DNA of 64,000 bases from Polynucleobacter sp. CS-Odin-A6 (lineage in GTDB: Bacteria; Pseudomonadota; Gammaproteobacteria; Burkholderiales; Burkholderiaceae), in contig NZ_JACVPD010000001.1 in NCBI RefSeq assembly GCF_018882095.1, forward strand, positions 372,001 through 436,000, in the 5' to 3' direction. The stretch's first letter is position 1; each line of letters opens with the position of its first letter. This document shows positions 57,249 through 64,000 of the stretch, piece after piece. The notes below the pieces were generated by a model. The model saw only the letters and a program-made list of their open reading frames with translations, did no database searches and was not told the origin of the DNA. A program made the position numbers and the translations under genes.

Positions 57249-58151
57249 ATGAGCATGTTAGAACGAATCAACCAAAGTCTTGAAGAAGCAATGCATTTAG
57301 CCCGCTCGCAACAGGGGCCTCAACTATTACAAGAGGCCATGCATTACTCAGTGTTCCCGGGTGGCGCAAGAATTCGCCCTCAACTCTGTTTAGCAGTGGC
57401 ATCTGCTTGTGGTGATGATGATCCTGCTTTATCCAATGCAGCTGCTAGTGCTATCGAGTTATTACACTGTGCGTCTTTAGTTCACGATGACTTACCTTGT
57501 TTTGACGATGCAGAGTCACGCCGAGGCAGACCTTCTGTTCATACGGCTTATGGTGAGCGGATTGCTGTGCTTGCAGGTGATGCTTTAATTGTTTTGGCTT
57601 TTCAGTGTTTAGCAAGTTCAGGTACGCGTTCGATTTTCCGCTTAGCGCCCTTGATCAACACGATTGCCATGAGCGTGGGTTCACCCCATGGCATCGTTGC
57701 TGGTCAAGCTTGGGAGTGCGAACCTAGAGTCAATTTGAGCGACTATCAACGCGCTAAAACCGGATCTTTATTTGAGGCGGCAACCGCTGCGGGCGCACAA
57801 GCTGCTGGAGCTGATGCGGCAACCTGGAGACCCTTGGGTGAGTGGCTTGGTGAGGCATATCAAGTGGCGGATGATATTCGCGATGTAGTCGCAGACCAAA
57901 GCGTTCTAGGCAAGCCTTCTGGACAGGACGTAGCTCATAACCGCCCTAGCTCTGCAAAAGATTTAGGTTTAACTGGTGCAGTGCAACGGTTTGATGAGTT
58001 GGTGCAAAAGGCAATTGCTTCTATACCGCATTGCAAGGGTGAGAAAATGTTGCGTGGTCTAGTCAGCCAAGAGTCTGAGCGGCTAGTGCCTTCAGATTGG
58101 TTCAAGGATAAAGAGAGAAAGATTCTATTCCGCCAAACCAGTAATTCTTAA
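57249..58151 (+). CDS. crtE: Geranylgeranyl diphosphate synthase
   Basis: About 300 residues of the trans-prenyl synthase family. The first aspartate-rich motif is in LVHDDLPCFDDAESRRG and the second is DDIRDVVAD, both with the Mg-binding aspartates. In this position it would supply geranylgeranyl diphosphate for carotenoids and for the bacteriochlorophyll tail. The start may be ATG 57249 or 57255, or TTG 57243; none has a clear ribosome binding site. The chain-length call rests on context, since IspA-type enzymes look alike. Confidence 0.85.
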   Translation: MSMLERINQSLEEAMHLARSQQGPQLLQEAMHYSVFPGGARIRPQLCLAVASACGDDDPALSNAAASAIELLHCASLVHDDLPCFDDAESRRGRPSVHTAYGERIAVLAGDALIVLAFQCLASSGTRSIFRLAPLINTIAMSVGSPHGIVAGQAWECEPRVNLSDYQRAKTGSLFEAATAAGAQAAGADAATWRPLGEWLGEAYQVADDIRDVVADQSVLGKPSGQDVAHNRPSSAKDLGLTGAVQRFDELVQKAIASIPHCKGEKMLRGLVSQESERLVPSDWFKDKERKILFRQTSNS

Positions 58152-58190
58152 TTTTCATCTTGTTTTTTTCTAATTTATAAATTGCCATTC

Positions 58191-59318
58191 ATGGAATCAT
58201 TTCTCGATTGGCGAAATCGTCTGATTGCATCGCACAGCTTTCAGCGTTGGGCCACCCGCTTTCCTCTCACGCGCTGGATAGTCAGAAAGCAAGCCTCCGA
58301 TATATTTGATTTGATGGCGGGCTTTGTTTATACCCAAGTCCTACTTGCCTGTACCCAAGTCAATGTATTTGATATCTTAGCTAATGGCGCCCTCAGTTTT
58401 GATGACCTTCAAAAACAAGTTCCTTTAAAACCAGCTGGCTTGCGGCGTTTATTGGATGCAGCAGTGGCGATCAAGTTGTTGGTCAAACGTGATGAAGACC
58501 GTTATGCCCTCAGCATGATGGGAGCCCCCTTGGTTGGGAATATCGCGATTCTGGATATGGTGAAGCACCATGCTGATTTTTATCGTGATCTCTCTGATCC
58601 CATTGCGCTACTACAAGGCGATACCAGCTCTGCAGCCCTCAATGAGTACTGGCCCTACATCACGCCAGAGCAGGGCGCTGCGCCAGAAAATTTATCCGCT
58701 GAAAAGGTTGCTGACTACTCTCGATTGATGGCACATACCCAATCACTGGTGACGGATGAGATTTTGGATGCCTATCCAATGGATAAGCATCAGATGGTGC
58801 TCGATATCGGTGGTGGGCAAGGTGCTTTTATTAAAAGATTAGCCAATCGTTATCCCCACCTCACTTTCAAATTATTTGATATTCCTGGGGTAGCAGAGCT
58901 CTCCAATAAGCACTTCAGTGACATTGGCTTATCCACCAGGGCGCAAGCCGTAGGTGGCAACTTTTTTCAAGATCCCTTACCTAAGGGCTGTGATCTGGCA
59001 ACACTGGTCCGCGTGATTTTTGATCATGATGATGTTCGGGTGAGGCAGTTGCTTACGAATGTGTTCAATGCCCTCAATCCCGGTGGGACTTTATTGCTGG
59101 CAGAACCGATGGCTGAGACCAAAGGTTTTGAGGCCATGGGCCATGCCTATTTTGGTTTTTATCTCCTGGCCATGGGCAGGGGAAGGCCCAGAACGGAAGC
59201 TGAAATTAGAGGCTTATTAAGCGAAGCGGGCTTCACGGGTATTCAGCTTTTAAATTCGTATATGCCACTCAATGCTCAAGTGTTGCAGTGCAGTAAACCG
59301 ACTATTTCTGGTGCATAG
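58191..59318 (+). CDS. crtF: Hydroxyneurosporene-type carotenoid O-methyltransferase
   Basis: A 375-residue SAM-dependent methyltransferase of the CrtF/demethylspheroidene type. An N-terminal winged-helix dimerisation domain precedes a Rossmann domain with VLDIGGGQGAFIKRLA as the SAM motif. It methylates the 1-hydroxy group in the spheroidene/spirilloxanthin pathway. An in-frame TTG lies three codons before the ATG. Co-oriented with crtE, 39 bp behind, and followed by a regulated bchC promoter. Confidence 0.85.
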   Translation: MESFLDWRNRLIASHSFQRWATRFPLTRWIVRKQASDIFDLMAGFVYTQVLLACTQVNVFDILANGALSFDDLQKQVPLKPAGLRRLLDAAVAIKLLVKRDEDRYALSMMGAPLVGNIAILDMVKHHADFYRDLSDPIALLQGDTSSAALNEYWPYITPEQGAAPENLSAEKVADYSRLMAHTQSLVTDEILDAYPMDKHQMVLDIGGGQGAFIKRLANRYPHLTFKLFDIPGVAELSNKHFSDIGLSTRAQAVGGNFFQDPLPKGCDLATLVRVIFDHDDVRVRQLLTNVFNALNPGGTLLLAEPMAETKGFEAMGHAYFGFYLLAMGRGRPRTEAEIRGLLSEAGFTGIQLLNSYMPLNAQVLQCSKPTISGA

Positions 59319-59418
59319 AGGGGCTTTAAAAGCAGTTTTTGAAGAAAATTCAAAAATAATTTCATTTAGTAGAGAAAACCCCTAGTGGCATTTTTGCAAA
59401 TAAGGATTAAAAAGTAAC

Positions 59419-59436
59419 TGTAAATATTTTTTTACA
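59419..59436. promoter_or_regulatory. PpsR/CrtJ-type site before bchC
   Basis: TGTAAATATTTTTTTACA fits TGT-N12-ACA and lies 33 bp before the bchC start in the 150-bp gap after crtF. Its AT-rich centre could also be part of the promoter. It supports separate oxygen-dependent control of bchC-bchX-bchY-bchZ. Confidence 0.6.
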
Positions 59437-59468
59437 CTTTTTAATAAAAAAAGACCACATAGTTCGAA

Positions 59469-60416
59469 ATGACCAATCAGTATCAAACAAGGGCAATCGT
59501 TCTGGAAAAGCCAGAAAGTGTCATTCTTAGCGACCTAGAATTAACACCCATGACCCCTATAGATGTCTTGGTGGATATGGAGTGGAGCGGGATTAGTACG
59601 GGCACAGAAAAATTATTGTGGACTGGAAAAATGCCAAATTTCCCTGGAATGGGTTATCCCTTAGTACCTGGTTACGAATCTGTCGGCAGAGTTATCAAGT
59701 CGGGCGCAGATTCAACCCTGAAAGTTGGTCAAAGAGTGTTTGTTCCTGGAGCTAAGTGCTACGGAGAGATTAAGGGCTTGTTTGGCGGTGCAGCCTCACG
59801 GGTCGTAGTGGATAGCAATCGTGTGATTGCCATCCAAGATCATTTGGGCGAAGAGGCGATTCTCTTTGCCTTAGCCGCAACGGGCTATCACGTTACTTCT
59901 GGTCCTGGTCAAGAGCAGCCAGATTTGATAGTCGGACACGGTGTATTAGGCCGCTTGATCGCGCGCATTGCAGTCGCTAAGGGCAAGCGTCCAGTGGTCT
60001 GGGAGACTAATCCAGGGCGCCGTGAAGGTGCCGTTGGATATGACGTCATTGATCCGAAAGATGATCAACTGAAAAAGTACAAAACAATTGTGGATGTGAG
60101 TGGCGATGCCCGCTTAGTTGACACACTGATCAGCTGCCTGGCACCTGGCGGTGAAATTGTTTTGGCAGGTTTTTATGACACGATTTCTTTTTCCTTCCCG
60201 CCGGCATTTATGCGTGAAGCACGTATTCGGATTGCAGCCCAGTGGGCCCCTGGAGATTTAGTTGCTATCAAAGATTTAGTGGAATCGGGGAAATTAAAGC
60301 TAGATGGCTTGATTACACACCGCTCATCACCTAAAGATGCAAACGAGGCTTATCACACGGCTTTCAACAATATCGATTGTTTAAAAATGGTTCTAGATTG
60401 GAGAAATCTGCAATGA
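59469..60416 (+). CDS. bchC: 3-hydroxyethyl bacteriochlorophyllide a dehydrogenase
   Basis: A 315-residue MDR-superfamily oxidoreductase that makes the 3-acetyl group of bacteriochlorophyllide a. It has ISTGTEKLLWTGKMP, the GYPLVPGYESVGRV segment and a nucleotide domain at about 150-260. The stop overlaps the bchX start as ATGA. Confidence 0.95.
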   Translation: MTNQYQTRAIVLEKPESVILSDLELTPMTPIDVLVDMEWSGISTGTEKLLWTGKMPNFPGMGYPLVPGYESVGRVIKSGADSTLKVGQRVFVPGAKCYGEIKGLFGGAASRVVVDSNRVIAIQDHLGEEAILFALAATGYHVTSGPGQEQPDLIVGHGVLGRLIARIAVAKGKRPVVWETNPGRREGAVGYDVIDPKDDQLKKYKTIVDVSGDARLVDTLISCLAPGGEIVLAGFYDTISFSFPPAFMREARIRIAAQWAPGDLVAIKDLVESGKLKLDGLITHRSSPKDANEAYHTAFNNIDCLKMVLDWRNLQ

Positions 60417-61420
60417 GTTCATCAAGCATCCCAGCAACAGCAACAATTCAATTTATGGATCTAAAAAAAGAGGCTGCTATTGAGCCGGATCCAGTCTCTA
60501 CCGGTCCAGTGACTAAAGAAACTCAAATCATTGCCATTTATGGCAAGGGCGGAATTGGTAAGAGCTTCACACTTGCAAACCTGTCTTACATGATGGCTCA
60601 GCAGGGTAAGAAAGTATTGTTGATCGGTTGCGATCCAAAAAGCGACACCACATCACTCTTATTCGGCGGCAAAGCTTGTCCAACCATTATCGAAACTTCA
60701 TCAAAGAAGAAATTAGCTGGTGAGTCCGTATCGATTGGCGATGTTTGCTTTATTCGTGATGGCGTATTCGCGATGGAGCTTGGCGGACCTGAAGTCGGTA
60801 GAGGTTGCGGCGGGCGCGGCATTATTCACGGCTTTGAAACCTTAGAAAAGCTCGGCTTCCATGATTGGGGCTTTGACTATGTGCTACTCGACTTCTTGGG
60901 AGACGTTGTCTGCGGCGGTTTTGGTTTACCAATCGCTCGAGATATGTGCCAAAAAGTGATCGTAGTTGCCAGTAACGATTTGCAATCCCTTTATGTTGCT
61001 AACAACGTGTGTTCAGCCGTTGAGTACTTCCGTAAATTAGGCGGCAACGTTGGAGTAGCAGGCATGGTAATTAATAAAGATGACCTGACTGGCGAAGCAC
61101 AGGCTTTTGCTGAAAAGGCCGGCATCCCTGTACTGGCAGCGATTCCTGCGAACGAAGATATTCGCCGTAAGAGTGCTAGCTATGAAATTATTGGTCAGCC
61201 TGGTACACAGTGGGCTCCACTCTTTGAAGAGTTGGCTACCAATGTTTCAGAAGCTCCACCAGTGCGTCCTAAGCCTTTAACTCAAGATGAGTTGCTTGGC
61301 TTGTTCTCCTCAGAAATTACTGGCCGCGATGTGGTCCTGAAGCCTGCGACCGTTAAAGACATGATGGGTAAAGACGAAGTCATCAAGAAGACACTTGAAG
61401 TTATTTACGATCAAGCCTAA
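60413..61420 (+). CDS. bchX: Chlorophyllide a reductase iron-sulfur ATPase
   Basis: A 335-residue NifH-like protein that feeds electrons to BchYZ for reduction of ring B. P-loop [17 protein letters not shown] and the cluster cysteines in GRGCGGRG and DVVCGGFG are present. The start is the ATG overlapping bchC, with GGAGA upstream; a longer frame into bchC is unlikely. The N-terminus has a 45-residue extension before the fold. Confidence 0.96.
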   Translation: MSSSSIPATATIQFMDLKKEAAIEPDPVSTGPVTKETQIIAIYGKGGIGKSFTLANLSYMMAQQGKKVLLIGCDPKSDTTSLLFGGKACPTIIETSSKKKLAGESVSIGDVCFIRDGVFAMELGGPEVGRGCGGRGIIHGFETLEKLGFHDWGFDYVLLDFLGDVVCGGFGLPIARDMCQKVIVVASNDLQSLYVANNVCSAVEYFRKLGGNVGVAGMVINKDDLTGEAQAFAEKAGIPVLAAIPANEDIRRKSASYEIIGQPGTQWAPLFEELATNVSEAPPVRPKPLTQDELLGLFSSEITGRDVVLKPATVKDMMGKDEVIKKTLEVIYDQA

Positions 61421-61444
61421 AAAGATAGATAGCAATACGCCGTT

Positions 61445-62983
61445 ATGAATAAAACAATTATTCCCATTACCCCAGAGGAAAAGTTAAAAACTGATCCTAC
61501 TTTAGGAGATGGTTTAGGTTGTCATTCTGGTGAAGCAGAAATGCTTGCTGCTGCAAAGGCTGCTGGTAAGTCAGAAACCTTGCAGCAGTATGCAAAAGAC
61601 TATCCTAAGGGACCGCATGATCAACCACAAAGCATGTGCCCTGCATTTGGTGCACTACGAGTTGGTTTGCGGATGCGTAGAACGGCCACAATTCTTTCTG
61701 GCTCTGCTTGTTGTGTTTATGGCTTAACTTTTACCTCCCATTTTTATGGTGCCCGTCGTAGTGTTGGGTATGTGCCTTTTAATTCTGAGACATTAGTGAC
61801 TGGTAAGTTGTTCGAAGACATTCGTGATGCCGTCTATCAAGAGGCGGATCCAGAAAAATATGATGCGATCGTCATCATTAACTTATGCGTACCAACAGCC
61901 AGTGGCGTACCACTCCAGTTGTTGCCAAAAGAAATTAATGGTGTGCGCATTATCGGTATTGACGTACCTGGATTTGGCGTACCAACCCATGCTGAAGCAA
62001 AAGATGTGTTAGCAGGGGCAATGCTGAATTACGCTCGCAATGAAGCGATGTCTGGCCCAGTTCAAGCCCCACGCGCTGGCCGTTCAAGCAAGCCAACGAT
62101 TACTTTGTTGGGTGAAATTTTCCCAGCTGATCCGGTTGGTATCGGCATGATGATTGAGCCGATGGGTTTAGCGGTAGGTGCTTCAGTACCGACTCGCGAA
62201 TGGCGTGAAATGTATCAGGCGCTAGATTGCGCAACTGTTGCCGCATTACATCCTTTTTACACATCATGTATTCGTGAATTTGAAGCAGCAGGCCGCTCCA
62301 TTGTGGGCTCAGCTCCTGTAGGTTACGAAGGTACAGCCCGTTGGTTAGAAGCCATTGGCAAATCAACCAATACTCCCCAAGATTTAATTGCGGCTGCGCA
62401 AAATAAGATTCTTCCTGCAATTAAGGGCGTACTGGCTGCTGCACCGATCAAAGGTCGCATTACTTTAAGCGGCTATGAGGGTTCAGAGCTCATCGTTGCC
62501 CGTTTGCTGATTGAGAGCGGTGCGGATGTCCGTTACGTAGGCTCTGCATGCCCACGTACCCCTTGGAGTGATGAAGATCGAGAATGGCTGGAGTCAAAAG
62601 GCGTTCATGTACAATTCCGCGCCTCCTTAGAGCAAGATTTAGCTGCGATGAAAGAGTTCAAGCCAGACTTAGCGATTGGAACAACTCCAGTGGTGCAGGC
62701 GGCTAAGCAAGCTTCGATCCCATCCCTTTATTTTACAAATCTAATTTCAGCTCGACCATTGATGGGTCCTGCAGGTGCTGGTTCACTCGCGCAAGTGATT
62801 AATGCTGCGATTGGTAATCAAGCGCGCTTTGACGAGATGAAGGCCTTCTTTGGTGATACTGGATCTGGATTTAAGTCCGGTATTTGGGAAGATGTTCCCC
62901 AAGACTTCCCAGAATTCAAAGCTGAAGTACGTCGTAAGATGGAAAAAAAGTTGAAGAAGCGCAAAGCTGAGGAGATGATGTAA
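61445..62983 (+). CDS. bchY: Chlorophyllide a reductase subunit Y
   Basis: A 512-residue nitrogenase-like subunit. The cysteines in [18 protein letters not shown] and [10 protein letters not shown] are those of the Y-Z cluster. The protein forms the catalytic complex with BchZ. The stop overlaps the bchZ start as TAATG. It ends in a lysine-rich tail. Confidence 0.95.
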   Translation: MNKTIIPITPEEKLKTDPTLGDGLGCHSGEAEMLAAAKAAGKSETLQQYAKDYPKGPHDQPQSMCPAFGALRVGLRMRRTATILSGSACCVYGLTFTSHFYGARRSVGYVPFNSETLVTGKLFEDIRDAVYQEADPEKYDAIVIINLCVPTASGVPLQLLPKEINGVRIIGIDVPGFGVPTHAEAKDVLAGAMLNYARNEAMSGPVQAPRAGRSSKPTITLLGEIFPADPVGIGMMIEPMGLAVGASVPTREWREMYQALDCATVAALHPFYTSCIREFEAAGRSIVGSAPVGYEGTARWLEAIGKSTNTPQDLIAAAQNKILPAIKGVLAAAPIKGRITLSGYEGSELIVARLLIESGADVRYVGSACPRTPWSDEDREWLESKGVHVQFRASLEQDLAAMKEFKPDLAIGTTPVVQAAKQASIPSLYFTNLISARPLMGPAGAGSLAQVINAAIGNQARFDEMKAFFGDTGSGFKSGIWEDVPQDFPEFKAEVRRKMEKKLKKRKAEEMM

Positions 62984-64000
62984 TGTTTGTCATTGATCAT
63001 GATCGCGCTGGTGGATATTGGGGTGCAGTGTATGTGTTTACTGCCATCAAGGGCTTGCAAGTAGTGATTGATGGACCTGTTGGTTGTGAAAATTTACCGG
63101 TTACTTCAGTCTTGCATTACACCGATGCATTACCTCCTCACGAGTTGCCGATTGTAGTCACCGGTTTAGAGGAAGAACAGTTAGGTCGCGAAGGTACTGA
63201 GGGCGCAATGAAGCGTGCTCACGCAACCCTAGACCCTGATTTACCAGCAGTAGTGGTGACTGGTTCTATTGCAGAAATGATTGGCGGCGGTGTTACTCCT
63301 GAGGGCATGAATATTGCCCGCTTCTTGCCAAGAACGATTGATGAAGATCAGTGGCAATGTGCTAACCGCGCGATGTATTGGTTATGGAGCGAATACGGTA
63401 CTCGTAAGATTCCAGAGCGTAAACCTAGAGCAGAAGGTGAAAAGCCCCGTGTCAATATTATTGGCCCATGCTATGGCACCTTCAATATGCCTAGCGACTT
63501 GGCAGAAATTCGCCGACTGGCTGAAGGCATCGGCGCTGAAATTAACATGGTCTTCCCACTGGGATCCCATTTGTCAGAAGTGGAGAATTTAGTCAACGCT
63601 GATGTCAATATTTGTATGTATCGCGAGTTTGGTCGTATGCTTTGCGAAGCCTTAGAGCGCCCTTATTTGCAAGCACCTTTGGGTTTGCATAGCACGACTC
63701 AATTCTTGCGCAAACTCGGTGAATTGCTGGGCTTAGATCCAGAGCCATTTATTGAGCGTGAAAAGCACACCACCATTAAGCCAATTTGGGACTTATGGCG
63801 TTCAGTGACTCAAGATTTTTTCAGTACAGCAAGTTATGCAGTCGTTGCGAACGAAACTTACACTCGCGGCATTCGTCATTTCTTATCCGATGAGATGGGC
63901 TTACCTTGTAGCTTTGCTGTCCCCAGAAAGCCTGGCGAGAAAACGAATAATCAAGATGTCCGCAAGCTCACCAAAGAGAAGCCTCCATTGGTTATGTTTG
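62983..64000 (+). CDS. bchZ: Chlorophyllide a reductase subunit Z, cut by window end
   Basis: The first 339 codons are present, opening [40 protein letters not shown] carries the expected cysteine, and [16 protein letters not shown] follows. The frame stays open to the last base, so the C-terminus lies outside the window. Co-translated with bchY. Confidence 0.95.
   Translation, partial: MFVIDHDRAGGYWGAVYVFTAIKGLQVVIDGPVGCENLPVTSVLHYTDALPPHELPIVVTGLEEEQLGREGTEGAMKRAHATLDPDLPAVVVTGSIAEMIGGGVTPEGMNIARFLPRTIDEDQWQCANRAMYWLWSEYGTRKIPERKPRAEGEKPRVNIIGPCYGTFNMPSDLAEIRRLAEGIGAEINMVFPLGSHLSEVENLVNADVNICMYREFGRMLCEALERPYLQAPLGLHSTTQFLRKLGELLGLDPEPFIEREKHTTIKPIWDLWRSVTQDFFSTASYAVVANETYTRGIRHFLSDEMGLPCSFAVPRKPGEKTNNQDVRKLTKEKPPLVMF

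Overview
The window (64 kb) looks like chromosome from a freshwater betaproteobacterium of the Burkholderiaceae. Gene content, moderate-to-low GC, short intergenic gaps and protein style suggest a Polynucleobacter-like genome. It carries the start of a photosynthesis gene cluster of aerobic anoxygenic phototroph type. The taxonomic call is inference from recognised proteins, not from a search.

Bases 1-5280 hold an inorganic-nitrogen block. It has a uroporphyrinogen-III methyltransferase, a nitrate/cyanate-type ABC transporter (binding protein, permease, ATPase), cyanase, a PAS protein and a short CbiX/SirB chelatase. Together these fit cyanate or nitrate uptake, cyanate breakdown and siroheme supply. 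Bases 5289-7056 are an integration scar. Two ~220-bp direct repeats flank a two-gene cassette (membrane protein and MarR-like regulator, divergent across a G10 tract), and the right repeat runs straight into the 3' half of a tRNA with a CAT anticodon.

Bases 7193-15581 hold a membrane-anchored FMN glutamate-synthase-like protein and a group tied to membrane lipids: START-like protein, phosphatidylserine decarboxylase, class III aminotransferase, Mpo1-like protein, GT4 glycosyltransferase and LplT. Two intergenic regions in this group share a TGACA-N6-TGTCA palindrome. Bases 15582-39750 are a mosaic of catabolic and exported proteins. They include a PEP-mutase/isocitrate-lyase family enzyme, three tripartite tricarboxylate (Bug) binding proteins without TctA/TctB partners, asparaginase, a serine hydrolase, a beta-propeller protein, cupins, an aldolase, a dehydrogenase and amidohydrolases. 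Within it lies a C1/C2 module of serine-glyoxylate aminotransferase, formate-THF ligase, a CBS protein and an oxalate/formate-type transporter. Short dispersed repeats and a second tRNA-end remnant mark this part as plastic.

Bases 39786-43176 carry an ABC exporter, an extended SDR and small membrane proteins. From 43447 to the window end runs the photosynthesis cluster: bchN-bchB-bchL, a light-dependent protochlorophyllide reductase (LPOR) on the opposite strand, an alpha/beta hydrolase with bchO, bchI-bchD on the minus strand, then bchH-crtE-crtF-bchC-bchX-bchY-bchZ (bchZ cut by the window end). The enzymes cover Mg insertion, protochlorophyllide reduction by two unrelated enzymes, chlorophyllide a reduction (BchXYZ), the BchC step and part of carotenoid synthesis. 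TGT-N12-ACA sites of the PpsR/CrtJ type stand between bchI and bchH and before bchC. The most notable points are the DPOR plus LPOR pairing and the tRNA-linked repeat cassette.
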